A DNA stretch of 64,000 nucleotides from Sipunculus nudus. Its lineage: Eukaryota > Annelida > Sipuncula > Golfingiida > Sipunculidae. Below are positions 1 through 12,292 of the stretch, one piece after another (positions within the stretch are counted from its first letter, which is position 1; every line of letters begins with the position of its first letter). The position numbers and the translations under genes are program-made. The stretch spans positions 866,001 to 930,000 of the forward strand of contig CM049310.1 of assembly GCA_026874595.1 (NCBI GenBank). The letters run 5' to 3'. The notes beneath the pieces were generated by a model. The model was not told the origin of the DNA, did no database searches, and worked only from the letters and a program-made list of their open reading frames with translations.

Positions 1-453
1 TTTGGTCACCAGATCAAGGTTAAAGATTGTTACAGTTATCTAAATGCTGCAAGTTCAAGGATAATAAGTTCTCAGATTTTAAGGTCACAGGGCCGTCATT
101 CTGAAAAATTGCTTTAAAAATATCCTTATTGACAAATTCAGCTGAGCGTCGAGACCCCTAGTTTACAGTAGGTACATATATGGATGTAATCTGTTAACCT
201 TTGAAATATGAACATTAAAGCTAAAAAATTAGGCTAGTTATTGAAGTTTTTCAGAGGCTGAAGAACCAGACCCCCCCACTTCTGGACACTATACAGCCTT
301 GCCTGGGAAACCTTATCAATGACGCAAACCTGGCAGAGCATCCCTGCTGTCACAGATGCAGAAATATTTTCATGAGACCTTCCCCCCTCCCCCCCCCCCC
401 CACAGCTGACACACCCGCCACCCACCAAATATGTTGCAATACTTATTGTTATT
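1..453 (+). repeat. B-family fragment with poly-C tract
   Basis: No gene. A B-like 3' end motif (CAGCTGAGCGTCGAGACCCC) lies near 140-160. From about 170 the sequence parallels the inside of the B copy at 60670-60970, including the phrase GTTATTGAAGTTTTTCAGA, and then a C-rich tract at about 382-402. The first 130 bases are AT-rich and not assigned. The fragment is cut by the A element that starts at 454. Confidence 0.6.
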
Positions 454-2107
454 GTATTCGCCAAAACAGAGTTTTGAGGATACCATGTTTTCAGCCCACC
501 GCCGCCGCAGCCGCCACCGCGAAGGTGTCCGGAGAACTCCTCGGTAACCACTGGGCGGAATTTTACGAAACCAGGGATTATGATCGGGTCACATGTGAAC
601 TGCTGCGCACCGATTTTGTTTTGACCTCTAACCCTTCTTCTGCACTCTGCGTCCATCTGTGCATCTGTTTTGACACATCAACCCACATATCTTGGGAACT
701 GTTTGACCGATCAGGAAAAAATTTTCGCACAAATGTAGCCCTTGGATAGCTCTATAACATACATAAAAAATGGTGGCGCCACCTGCACCCATTTTTGCAC
801 AGCGTCCATGTGTTCATCTGCCTTGGGATAAAATCACTTATATCTCTGCATTGGTTGGACTTATCCATCTGAAATTTTGCATGTGTATACATCCTGGACA
901 GCTTTCTTGATTTTATGACAGGTGGCGCCACCTGCATTCACGTTTACGCTGAAGACATCCAAGCTCATAACTCGGAAAAGTTTGACTGATTGGGCCAAAA
1001 TTTTGCATGTGTAAAGATCTCACATAGCTCTTTATCATAGGCAAAACTGGTGGCGCCACCTGCAACCATTTTTGCACAGCATCTGTCTGTTTGTCTGCCA
1101 TGGGATGAAATCACTCATATCTCGGCAGTGGTTGGACTTATCAATCTGAAATTTTGCATGTTTATATATCCTGGACAGCTTTCTTGATTTTATGACAGGT
1201 GGCACCACCTACATTCACGTTTAAGTTGCAGACATCCAAGCTCATAACTCAGGAACCGTTTGACCGATTTGGCCAAAATTTTGCATGTGTATAGATCACT
1301 CATAGCTCTTTATCATACGCAAAACTGGTGGCGCCACCTGCAACCATGTTTGCACAGTGTCCATCTGTTTGTCTGCCTTGGGTTAAAATCAATCGTATCT
1401 CTGCAGTTGTTTGACTAATTTACCTGAAATTTGGCATGCATATACATCCTGGATAGCTTTCTTGATTTTATGACAGGTGGTGCCACCTACTTTTACATTC
1501 ACGCTGCAGACATCCATGCTTATATCTCAGGACTGGTTTGACGTATCTTCCTGAAAATTTGCATGTGTATAGATCTCACATAGCTCTTTATCATAAGCAA
1601 AACTGGTGGCCCACCCTGCAAACATTTTTGCACAGCTTTCGTCTGTTTGTCTGCTGTGGGATAAAATTACTCATATCTCGTCAGTGGTTTGACATATCTG
1701 CCTAAAATTTTGCATGTATATACATCCTGGACAGTTTTACTAATTTTATGACAGGTGGCGCCACCAAAATTCTAGTTTACGCTGCAGACATCAAAGCTCA
1801 TATCTCGGGAACCATTTGACCGATTTGGCCAAAATTTTGCATGTGTATAGATCACTCATAGCTCTTTACCATACACAGAATTTGAGGGGCCACCTGCAAC
1901 CATTTTTGCACAGCATCAGTCTGTTTGTCTGCCATGGGCTAAAATCACTCATATCTCAGTAGTGGTTTGACTTATGCAGACATCCATGCTAATATGCAAC
2001 ACACCTCACTCTATTTCCCCTTGCCACTCAATCCATGCCTCACTGCACCCGTTCCACTCTGATTTTGGTGGATACACGTAGTTGCTTGTTGACTACCCGT
2101 ATTCTAG
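454..2107 (+). mobile_element. Family A Helentron-like non-autonomous element, copy A1
   Basis: The 5' end is a hairpin, GTATTCGCCAAAAC pairing with GTTTTGAGGATAC (454-483). A CG-rich leader and tandem modules follow, each with GGTGGCGCCACC palindromes in two alternating contexts (followed by TGCAACC or by TACATTCA). The 3' end has TTTTGGTGGATAC, the inverse of the 5' motif, then a hairpin with arms GTAGTTG and TGACTAC, and CTAG just before TT. This asymmetric inverted repeat plus hairpin plus CTRR end is what Helentron-type rolling-circle elements show. No protein-coding frame survives across modules. It is inserted in B-like sequence. Confidence 0.8.
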
Positions 2108-2829
2108 TTATTTATATCGTGGCCCCATGGCCTAACTAGGTACAAATACAAGCAATGTGGCGCCATGGCTGAACTGGTCATTAAATATTACTAATAACGT
2201 AATATTATTACTTATAAGGTGGGGCCACGGCTCAGCATATAAAATGTAACTCATGTTCTCAGAAATTATTACCAGTTCACTGAGAATTACTATTTACTAT
2301 ACTCTAATAACTTGATGAACAAAATATGAATAATGAACCCTCACCAGTATAAAAGGTCACAAAAACAAAATTGAGGGAAGTGCTGTCCTCAAAGTTCTAA
2401 TGCCAGGGTGGTGTCACCTGACATTCAAACGCTTATATACCCAACTACAGGTGGTGCTGTGACAACATAAAGAAAAATAACCAATAAAATGAGGTCACAG
2501 TTCGTAGAAAACCCTGGGACATTTTGTACCAATTTCATGAAGAGTTACAACAACGGAAGTGAAAACCCTGGGACATTTTGTACCAATTACATGAAAGTTA
2601 CAACGATGCCTGACTAGAAAACAGAAGTAAATAACAAACTATAAACTGAAGAGTGGAGAAGTACTGAAAATGATGTTGGCCTATGATAAAGCAGATATGG
2701 TTACAGGCTCCTGTTACACAAATAAAAAAACCCATTTTATAAATAAATAAATTCATCTGTGTATATGTAATGTGATGTTGCCTGACCAAAATAACTATAA
2801 ATACAGAGCGCTGCTTTGGCATTCCATCC
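2108..2829. other. Non-coding spacer with a short direct duplication
   Basis: No gene recognised. The phrase GAAAACCCTGGGACATTTTG occurs twice (about 2508 and 2562), each followed by a near-identical TACCAATT..ATGAA..GTTACAAC stretch. A palindromic CCATGGCC lies near 2125. The rest is AT-rich sequence with no long open frame. Confidence 0.5.
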
Positions 2830-3213
2830 CTCATATATTAATTTTTATCACAAATTTATAAAACTGGTAAATTAAAAAAAAATGAATCTGATAAAAACTA
2901 TTAATGGAAAAAGTGGACATGCTAATAAAAATAGGGATTAAATAAACTTAAATGCATTATTCTCCAAAAAGTGAAATAAAGGTATCAGTCCACTCTGTCC
3001 ACTTGCCTGTCAATCTGTAAATTTTTCATATGCATCACAGTATCTCTAAACTTTTAATGTTTTTCTTCATGACAGTCTTGTCAGAGTATAAGTTTTGCAA
3101 TCATATATTTAGAACTTACTATGAATATTAAAAACATTACAAAAGAAATCAGCATATTTTGCATTTGCTAAAATGTCAAACCTCAGCTGAGCGCTGTGAC
3201 CCAGGGTCCCTTA
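2830..3213 (+). mobile_element. B-family 3' portion with its end
   Basis: This parallels the 3' part of the complete B copy at about 58560-58994, with the same order of short phrases (AAAAATGAATCTGATAAA, GTCCACTTGCCTGTC, CATGACAGTCTTGTCAGAG). It ends with CAGCTGAGCGCTGTGACCC AGGGTCCCTTATTT, so the family 3' subterminal motif GCTGAGC and the GACCC/GGGTC hairpin are present but slightly decayed. The start is fuzzy. Confidence 0.7.
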
Positions 3214-5183
3214 TTTGTGGTGTCACTGCGATAACTTACGAGGAATACAATGGATTTGGATCAAACTCAGCAGTAATATTAACCAATATAATATTTCCAG
3301 CAAAATCCACGTATATTTAATAAGGTCAGAGGTCACCTATCTTTGGTGGCACCATGGTGACTTACCAAAAATCTTATGGGTTTTCATGACACTCATTAAA
3401 CATATGTACCAGTAGAGTTTCTCACCTGAATTACATTCTCATCAGAATTCACACATATATAATGAGGTCAGAGGTCACCAGATACACAACTGGTGTATTA
3501 TGCTCGTTTCGGTACCTTTGAAGTGAATTGTTTTATACAACAGTTTTACATTTCACAAGTGACACTATTTCTCACAAAGTTTTACTTGGATCTACTTCTA
3601 ATTATAATAGTAGTTGCATCCTATAAGTCACTTTCCATATTGGCAGCAGTTTAGATTCTCTGATTAAGCCTGCACAAAGTGGTTTGGGTCAGTTCTGTGA
3701 CTGTGAGGGTGTGTGTGATGGTGTGTGTACACTATTCTCACTTTCCTGTTTGGCGGGGGATACAGTCCTCTGGACATTTTCTAGTTTGCAGAGAATTTAC
3801 ATTTCAGACAAAAGATGAAATAACTAGGACTATAATCCTAACTTGAGTTCCTTTCTTCCTTCTGTTTTCTTCTTTTACTAATGCAATTTCTGAAAGCTTG
3901 TGGTCATCCATGACATGTGTATACAATATTGAACACTCAAAGATTACTTTCCATAACATCTTAACAGCTCTGAGTTGGAGTGTTCATGCATGCAGTTACT
4001 TAAACCATAGACTTGTACATGTCTCTATTTTGGGCAGTAATCAAGGTCCCACCTGTGTCCTGTTAATAGGATGTCCCACTGATATATTTATCAGGTCTTT
4101 TGTTACAGTTTGAAAGCTGATCTTCAGATCAACAACAGAAACAATATTATGGGGGGGGGGAGTATTCATTACTTGCTTCCATTCAAAGTTCATTTGGGTA
4201 CCTTATTGAAAGATCTTTGAAAGTCACTGAATTGTCAGTTTTCCAGGAGATGTAAAAAATCTTGAGGTCCTTTGCTTGTTTGCAAGATACAGAAGTCTGC
4301 ACAGATTGAAAAGATTGCTTTTAATTGGGCAGATGTGAGCCATGATTGACAGGACTATATTTATTCTTTCTACATGTAACTTTGTCCATTGGATCTGTGA
4401 CAACATATTGGCCTTTGCTGAACATATACACACCTGTGTTTCGGCTTAACAATACCTGATGTGCAATAAAAAGCAAAGCAAAAAGACCACACCAAGGCAA
4501 GAGATGTTAATAGACCACAATTACCTGATGGACAAAAAGTCAGGTGAAAAATGCTGGAGGTGTGATATTTCATTAAGCAGTGACATGGAGGGGTTAGGCC
4601 GGAATTGATTCATGAGGTCACATACCAGTGATTTTTTTGTAATCATACAAAAAATGATGTAGATTATAAATGTATGACAGGACTGTTAGATGGATGATGG
4701 TAGTCTGTAACAGGACCAGAATACAGAGCATACAGTATGTAGTCCAAACTGGAATGCCTAGTTTCCTTGAACTGTCACTCAAGTGAGGTTGTTGATCCTG
4801 TCCTTTTTCAGATGTTTTGTCTGTACCTTTAACATCAAATGGATCTCTGATTTGTCTGTGATTAATCAGGCTGACACATTTTATATATTGAGCATTAGGT
4901 TTCAAATATTTATTCTGTTCAGGAATCATATAACTCATTATGAGTTTCTTGATTATAACAATAATTTTTTGCTAATTTATTCAAACATGCAAATAATCTC
5001 ATTAAATATGCACAACAAAAATGTTTGCAATGTTATTGAATTTCATCAGTTTCAGTCATGTGAAAGAACAAAATAAGTAGAGCCATGCAGTAACAGATAA
5101 GTCAGTCAAGGGGCATTCTGATAAATGTAGCTGAAATAAGCACCAAAACTGACCTATTACATGTAACAATGTATTACCTTCCT
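3214..5183. other. AT-rich non-coding stretch, no recognised gene
   Basis: I see no gene or complete element. Between 3215 and 3480 there are spaced near-repeats of a GAGGTCAGAGGTCACC phrase. A G10 run lies at about 4152. The open frames here are short, overlap on both strands and show no family motifs, so I left them out. Confidence 0.5.
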
Positions 5184-5543
5184 TTTTAGCTCAACTTACT
5201 ATAAGTCATCTGAGCTATAGTCGTGGTCCATTGTCCATGGTTCGTCCATCTGTTAGACAGGCACATTTTGAAATCATTAGACCTACAAATCCAAAATTCA
5301 GCATACAGTTAGATGTCCCTAAGATCTCCTACCAAACAAAAAAAACTGGGTCACTGCGACTTCTTTCCTTTGTAAAATTAAGGGAAAACCTCAAATTTTC
5401 AAAAAAAACCTATTATCACACTTCAGGACTGCCTAATATCAAAACTACTAATTTGTTTTTCTTGATATTTGCCAGGAATATTCTCTTATATATTTCCTAT
5501 ATACATTGTAACATGCCAGAAATTAAGACTGTTGAGTGTAATT

Positions 5544-7274
5544 GTATCCGCCAAAACAGAGTTTTGCGGATACTATGTTTTCAGCTGCACGCCGCCGCGG
5601 CCGCCGCGTAGGTGTCCGGAGAACTCCTCCGTAACCGCTGGGCGGAATTTTACGAAACCCGGGATTATGTTCGGGTCAGATGTGAACTGCTGCACCCCGA
5701 TTTTGTTTTGACCTCTGACCTTTCCTCTGCGCTCTGCGTCCGTTTGTGCGTCTGTTTCCACACATAAACCCACATATCTCGGGAACCGTTTGACCAATCA
5801 GGAAAAAATTTTTGCACAAATGTAGCCCTTGGAAAGCTTTATAACATACACAAAAAATGGTGGCGCCACCTGCAACCATGTTTGCACAGTGTCCATCTGT
5901 TCGTCTGCCTTGGGTTAAAATCACTCATATCTCTGCAGTGACTTGACTAATTCACCTGAAATTCGGCATGCGTAAACATCCTGGATAGCTTTTCTGATTT
6001 TATGACAGGTGGTGCCACCTACATTCATGTTTATGCTGCAGACATCCAAGCTCATATCTCGGGAACCATTTGAGCGATCAGGAAAATATTTTTGCACAAA
6101 TGTAGCCCTTGGAGAGCTTTATAACATACACAAAAATGGTGGCGCCACCTGCAACCATGTTTGCACAGTGTCCATCTGTTCGTCTGCCTTGGGTTAAAAT
6201 CACTCATATCTCTGCAGTGACTTGACTAATTCACCTGAAATTCGGCATGCGTATACATCCTGGATAGCTTTTCTGATTTTATGACAGGTGGCGCCACCTA
6301 CATTCACGTTTACTCTGCAGACATCCAAGCTCATATCTCAGGAACCGTTTGAGCGATCAGGAAAATTTTTTTTGCACAAATGTAGCCCTTGGAAAGCTTT
6401 ATAACATACACAAAAAATGGTGGCGCCACCTGCAACCATGTTTGCACAGTGTCCATCTGTTCGTCAGCCTTGGTTTAAAATCACTCATATCTCTGCAGTG
6501 ACTTGACTAATTCACCTGAAATTTGGCATGCATATATATCCTGGATAGCTTTTCTGATTTTATGACAGGTGGCGCCACCTACATTCACGTTTACGCTGCA
6601 GACATCCAAGCTCATATCTCGGGAACCATTTTACCGATTGGGCCAAAATTTTGCATGTGTATAGATCTCACATAGCTCTTTATCATACGCAAAACTGGTG
6701 GCGCCACCTGCAGCCATTTTTGCACAGCTCCTGTCTGTTTGTCTGCCATGGGATAAAATCACTCATATCTCGGCAGTGGTTTGACATATCTGCCTAAAAT
6801 TTTGCAGGTTTATACATCCCCGACAGCTCTCTTGATTTTATGACAGGTGGCGCCACCTGCATTCTTGTTTATGCAGCAGACATCCAAGCTCAAATCTTGG
6901 GAACCGTTTGACCGATTGGGCCAAAGTTTTGCATGTGTATAGTTCTCACATAGCTCTTTATCATACGCAAAACTGGTGGCGTCACCTGCACCATTTTTGC
7001 TCAGCGTCCATTGTTTATCTGCTACGGGCTAAAATCACTCATATACATGTAGTGGTTTGACTTATCTGCCTTAAATTTGCATATGTATACAACTTGGACG
7101 GCTTTCTGGATTTTGTGGTGGGGGGGCAACCTACATACACAACTTGGCTGCAGACATTCATGCTAATATGCAACACTCTATTTCCCCTTGCCACTCAATC
7201 CATGCCTCACTTCACCCGTTCCACTCTGATTTAGGCGGATACATGTAGTCACTTGTCGACTACCCGTATTCTAG
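5544..7274 (+). mobile_element. Family A element, copy A2
   Basis: This is a good reference copy of the family. The 5' hairpin is GTATCCGCCAAAAC against GTTTTGCGGATAC with an AGA loop. The CG-rich leader contains GCCGCCGCGGCCGCCGCG. The core is built from modules about 278-281 bp long, each with two palindromes alternately about 150 and 130 bp apart (for example near 5861, 6009, 6138, 6290 and 6421). The 3' end reads GGCGGATACATGTAGTCAC, a hairpin, then CTAG at 7271-7274 before TTT. The 3' GGCGGATAC is the inverse of the 5' GTATCCGCC. Confidence 0.85.
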
Positions 7275-7616
7275 TTTCTATAAGTTATGGGCTTGAACAT
7301 ATTGAACTTTGTAAAAAATCAGGAAAAATATTTGCTCACTTAACATTAAAAATTTTAAAGGTAGAGACTTTTTTCAAATATATAACTTTGTTTAATTAAG
7401 ATTCAATTGTATACCCAAAATTAGATCTGAATATTGTAAATTTTTTAAGTTATTAGCATAAAAATTAAATCCGTACCTTAAATTTTGCTCAATTTGAACA
7501 TGACACATTTTTTTCCTGTGAGTACTGTTGATTTATTTTTCACAGCATGTAAACATTAATATTTAATTTGTTTAAATTTGAAATTTAAAAATAAAATTTT
7601 GAAAATTAGGCTAATT

Positions 7617-8867
7617 GTATCCGTCGAAACAGAGTATTGTTTTCAGACGTCATCCCAACTTAGGTGTCCGGAGAACTCCTCCATAACCACTGGGCAGAAT
7701 TTTACGAAACCCAGGATTATGTTCAGGTCACATATGAACTGCTGCGCCCCGATTTTGTTTTGACCTCTGACCTTTCCTCTGTGCTCTGCGTCCATCTGTG
7801 CGTCTGTGTTCACACATAAACCCCCATATCTCTGGACTCATTTGACCGATCAGGCTGAAATTTTGCATGTTTATACATCTTGGATAGGTTTTTGATTTTT
7901 GTGATAGGTGGCCACCTACCTCCCCGTTTATGCTGCAGACATCCAAGCTCATATCTTGGGCCAAAATTTTGCATGTGTATAGATCTCACATAGCTCTTTA
8001 TCATAAGCAAAACTGGTTGCGCCACCTGCAACCGTTTTTGCACAGCGTCTGTCTGTTTGTCTGCCGTGGGATAAAATCACTCATATCTCGGCAGTGATGT
8101 GACATATCTGCCTAAAATTTTGCAGGTTTATACTTCTTGGATAGCTTTCTGGATTTTGTGGCAGGTTGCGCCACCTTCATTTATGTTTACGCTGTAGACA
8201 TCCAGGCGTATATCCCGGGAACTGTTTGACTGATCTGGCCAAAACTTTGCATGTGTATAGATCTCACATAGCTCTTTATCATACGCAAAACTGGTGGCCC
8301 CACCTGCAACCATTTTTGCACAGCGTTAATCTGTTTGTCTGCAGTGGGATAAAATCACTCATATCTCGGCAGTGGTTTGACTTATCTGCCTAAAATTTAC
8401 AGGTTTATACATCTTGGATAGCTTTCTTGATTTTATGACAGGTGGCACCACCGACATTCACATTTATGCTGCAGACATCCAAGCTCATATCTCAGGAACC
8501 GTTTGGCCGATTAGGCCAAAATTATGCATGTGTATAGGTCTCACATAGCCCTTTATCATATGCAAAACTGGTGGCGCCACCTGCAACAGTTTTTGCACAG
8601 CATCTGTCTGTTTGTCTGCCGTGGGATAAAATCACTCATATCTCGGCAGTGGTTTGACTTTTTGCGTTTGTATACAACTTCGATAGCTTTCTGGATTTTG
8701 TGGTAGGTGGCACAACCTACATACACATTTCGGCTGCAGACATCCATGCTAATATGCAACACACCTCACTCTATTTCCCCTTGTTAGTCAATCCATGCCT
8801 CACTTCTCCCGTCCCACTCTGATTTCAGCGTATACACGCAGTCGCTTGTCGACTATCCGTATTCTAG
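7617..8867 (+). mobile_element. Family A element, copy A3
   Basis: The shorter copy, with a decayed 5' hairpin (GTATCCGTCGAAAC..GTATTG), a leader that lacks the CG-rich block, about four palindrome-bearing modules, and the 3' hairpin GCAGTCGCTTGTCGACTATC followed by CTAG at 8864-8867 and TTATTG. It is inserted in the same B element as A2, 342 bases downstream of A2, in the same orientation. Confidence 0.82.
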
Positions 8868-8982
8868 TTATTGATTTTTTTTATGAGGCTCAAGTGTAGT
8901 CATTTGCTTTGCTCAGATGCAGGCAACTCACTCATATGGTCACTGGAAGTCAGCTAAGCCAGGGTTCCTGATTTGTTAAAGT

Positions 8983-9062
8983 CACGGGGGGGGGGGGGGG
9001 GGGGGTTGGGGCGGAGTTCCCCTGCTGTGACAGGTACTCTCATATTAAGCCCCCCCCCCCCT
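8983..9062. repeat. Long poly-G run followed by poly-C run
   Basis: About 23 G in a row (8984-9006), then a short spacer, then about a dozen C (9049-9062). Poly-C tracts occur at the equivalent place in other B copies (about 382-402, 39941-39963, 57927-57948), so this belongs to the element. Length is likely unstable in replication and unreliable in assembly. The G-rich strand could form a quadruplex. Confidence 0.8.
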
Positions 9063-9540
9063 CCCCTCGCTTGAAAGTGGTGCCCTTTAGTGATCACCAT
9101 GTCAGTCCATCCTTCCGTCAGTGACACTTTCTTTCGCACGTGATAACTCAACAACAACATACTGCAGCTTTCCAAAATTCACAAGGATGATTGGTGCCTT
9201 TGAGGGCTCCAGACCTATAGAATAACAGACCTGTCTGAATTCCAGTATGGCCGCCACAGCCAGATTGCTGATTTTCTTTCCTGCGCGATAACTCAACAAC
9301 AACCTACTGCAGCTTTCCCAAATTTACAGGGATGGTTGGTACATTTGGTAGTTGTGTAATATTGCAGATGTTATTATTCAGTCCATCAGTCCCTCCCCCT
9401 CCAGCTCCCATTATTCCTTTGCACCTGTGCCCTGGGACATTATTTTTTATTGCATTTGTGTAAAATTTATTTGATTTAAAAAAATAATTGGATTAAAAAA
9501 AATTAAGATCTGATTGACAGATATTCTATCCTCAGGAGAA
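9063..9540. repeat. Unassigned repeat with GATAACTCAACAACAAC duplicated
   Basis: The phrase GATAACTCAACAACAAC followed by a CTGCAGCTTTCC phrase occurs twice about 145 bases apart (about 9141 and 9286). Each copy follows a TTTCTTTCC/GC block, which indicates a short tandem array from another repeat. No gene frame is credible. Confidence 0.5.
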
Positions 9541-9903
9541 TGGAACATAACTTGAATATTTAGTTGTGTAATTTTGCAGATGTTAAACTTTAATCTCATC
9601 AGTCCATTTGGTTTGATGAATTTTGGCCGAGTAACAGGAATTTGAAATTAGTCATTTGACAAGTAAGCATACTAACATTACAATCTCAGAAACAATATGA
9701 GCTAAGATCACCAAATTTTGGGCTAATGTTGGTCATGTTATTCATATTTTTGAAATTGCAGTTTTTGTGGTGCCACCTACATCAACCTGTTTTTTTCAGT
9801 CAGAAACCTTGTAATTTTAGCCACTTTCAGCTTTAAAATGTTTTATGATGAAACTGTCAAGCTGAATGGTTTAATTTTTCAAAAGAATATTCTCGGATAG
9901 GGG
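9541..9903 (+). mobile_element. Family C internal fragment
   Basis: This matches the inside of the complete C copy at about 52560-52870: AAGTAAGCATACT, then CTCAGAAA, then GTGGTGCCACCTACAT, then ACTTTCAGCTT, in the same order. It carries one GTGGTGCCAC palindrome variant. It ends abruptly at the B element that starts at 9904, so B was probably inserted into it. Confidence 0.65.
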
Positions 9904-10800
9904 TTTTTAGCTCAGCTGACTATAAGTTATCTGAGCTAAAGTCATGGTCCTTTTCCATCAGTCCGGCCATTAACAGGGCACGTTTTGAAACCATTGGACC
10001 TATGAATCCAAAATTTTGCATACAGTTAGATGTCCCAAAAATCTCCTACCATACTGAAAAATGGGTCCTTGGACTTCATTCCTTTGAGATATTTAGGAAA
10101 AAGCTCCATTTTCCATTAAAAACCCATTGTTACACTTCAAGACTGCCTACTATCAAAACCACTGTTCTGTTTTTGATCATATTTCGTATGCATATTCTTC
10201 CATACATTTCCTATGTACATACACAAAATAAGGTCAGTATTGTGTAAATTGTTGAAGTTATGGGCCCAAAGGTAATGCACCTTGTAAAAAATCAGGAAAT
10301 ATATTTACTCACTTAACATAAGAATTGCTGAACCTAGAGACTTTTTTTTCAGGGTTATAACTTCATTTAATCAATTGTATACAGAAAATTAGATGTGAAT
10401 ATTTCAAATTTTGTAAGTTATTTGCATAGATATAAAATCAGTTCCTTAAATTTTGCCCAAATTTGGCTATGGCACATTTTTCCCTGCAAGTCCTGTTGAT
10501 TGTATTTTCATATCATGCAAACATAAGGATTTCAGCTTAAGGAATTGACAAAAAACTGTACTTTTTATTAAAGTTTTAATGAGATTATGTCACACCTAGG
10601 CTATACTGAAACCCCTTTATATGTCCTCAACACATTTGACATTAAAAATTAAATCAGTACCTTAAATTTTGCTCAATTTGAACATGACACATTTTTTTCC
10701 TGTGAGTACTGTTGATTTATTTTTCACAGCATGTAAACATTTATATTTAATTTGTTTAAATCTGAAATTTAAAAATAAAAGCTTGAAAATTAGGCTAATT
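9904..10800 (+). mobile_element. B-family element, 3'-truncated
   Basis: It starts with the family hairpin (AGCTCAGCTGACTATAAGTT and ATCTGAGCT) and the standard leader, including GGGCACGTTTTGAAACCATT and CATACAGTTAGATGTCCC. Part of the body is present twice in diverged form (about 10430-10540 and 10640-10800). The second piece closely matches 7450-7616. The 3' CAGCTGAGC motif is absent. Confidence 0.75.
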
Positions 10801-11347
10801 GTAATAATTTGTAAGAAAAGTCTATTGCATCCCCTTAAATCTTGTGGCCGAGAAGGCCAATATCAGACTAACTTCAGCTTTCTATGACTAAACAAATCAA
10901 TGAACCAGATGTATTCTTATGCAACTGAGAGACCCCTGTAATAAGAGAACTTTTTCGAAGAATTTAACCATTCGGCAGACAGTTTAATTACAAAACATTT
11001 CTAAAGTAGTGACTGAAGGAGGCTAAAATTAAAGTTTTTTGCCCGTAAAAAACAGCTTAATATAGATGGCGCCATAATAACCTAAATTTTAACATGTCCC
11101 ATGTGACCAACATTTGCGTTAAATCTAGTGTTGAAAGCTCCTGTAATTTTAGTATGCTTATTTGGCTAAATGACGAAGTTTAGCTTTCTGTAACTTCAAA
11201 TAATTTCAATCCAATAACATTTGATATCAGACTGATTCTTAAAAAAATTGGCGCAGCTAGCTCTGATGATTTGGGAGATGGCACAGGTTAACATATGGTG
11301 GATGCCAGTTGGAAGACACCGCACCATGGCATTAGCTCACAGGTTGA
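10801..11347 (-). mobile_element. Family C 5' fragment, reverse orientation
   Basis: Read on the minus strand, 11347 downwards starts with GTCAACCTGTGAGCTAATGC, the C-family 5' end (compare TAGTGAACCTGTGAGC at 32606 and at 20135 minus). It then follows with C interior, including GGCGCCAT near 11070. Only a few hundred bases remain. Bases 10801-10900 are unassigned. Confidence 0.55.
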
Positions 11348-12292
11348 CTTTAAATTGGGCGGGTTTCCTCCACCCAAAAAAAAATATTTAAAAAAATATG
11401 TTCAGCGCACTTTCAAGCAACCTATCATACACTTAAAAAGAATAATAAACAAGCATGGTGTTCTATATAAGTAGCTGACAATAAAAATATAGAATTTTCA
11501 ACAGTTTAAATGGGTAGGGGTAAATATTAATATCTGTCACTAATGATAAATGTATATATAACTGCCAAATTTGACACACTCTCAGAAAGCCCTGGGTCTT
11601 AGCTGTCTACTAAGACCAAATTTGTAATGATATCTTTTGTATTCATGATGTTATTGACTAAATACTGTAAAAGAGTCAATGCAGCTCAAAGGTTACATTT
11701 TTTTTATAGGGTTAATTATACTTCATTAAAGTGCTAGCCTGAATGTACAAAATTATTAAAAAGAGACAAGGAAAACCAAGCTGGTACCTAAGATTAAAGC
11801 AAAGAATAAATGACAATAGCGAAAATGTCAAAAGTTTCTGAAATGTTTAAATAAATGAATAAAAATACCAATTTTTTTAGAAAATTATATGTGGTAGGGG
11901 TAAATATTAGTACCTGCCACTGATGACAATTGTATAAAACTGCCACATTTGACATACTGTCAGAACGCCCTGGGTCTAAGCTATCTGTTGAGACCATATT
12001 TGTTATGATATCTTTTGCATTCATGCTGTTATTAACTAGATACTGTGGAGAAGTCGATGCAGCTCAAAGTTTAAATTTTATATAAGGTTATTAAGTCAGG
12101 CCTAAATCCCCAACTTCCATTGGATAAAATTTTTAAATAGTCCAAAAAATGGTTGGTCACTTTTAATGCCAAAAAAAAACCAAATCCTTAATATTTTCAT
12201 TTAAATCATCAAAAACTACTTGCCCACACCTATATTTAATGGCATTAAAATAGATAAATTCAACAGGTCACAAACATTTAGGATTAACATTC
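11348..12292. repeat. Non-coding region with a diverged 190-bp direct duplication
   Basis: A block beginning GTAGGGGTAAATATTA at 11514 recurs at 11894, with about 190 bases of clear similarity containing CTGTCAGA/CTCTCAGA, GCCCTGGGTCT and GATATCTTTTG. The copies are 380 bases apart. No coding potential is evident. Confidence 0.6.

Larger units (their letters stand above)
5184..9062 (+). mobile_element. B-family element carrying two family A insertions
   Basis: The 5' hairpin (AGCTCAACTTACTATAAGTC then ATCTGAGCT) and the GTCGTGGTCC leader start at about 5186. The B body follows in three pieces (5184-5543, 7275-7616, 8868-9062) separated by A elements. Compared with the uninterrupted B copy at 39093-40966, the pieces join in the same order: TATAAATTCTTTAAGTTATGG is split by A2, and GCTAGTTATTGATTTTT is split by A3. 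The copy stops at a G/C homopolymer zone and its 3' end was not found, so it is truncated. Confidence 0.8.

Noticed and set aside
372-749. 125-residue frame with Pro/Ala runs
   Set aside because: It crosses the poly-C tract and the A1 leader. The composition comes from homopolymers.
5231-5611. 126-residue frame and overlapping frames up to 5924
   Set aside because: They lie across the B leader and the A 5' hairpin and follow element sequence, with similar frames at 10002-10247 and 39237-39440. No functional protein.
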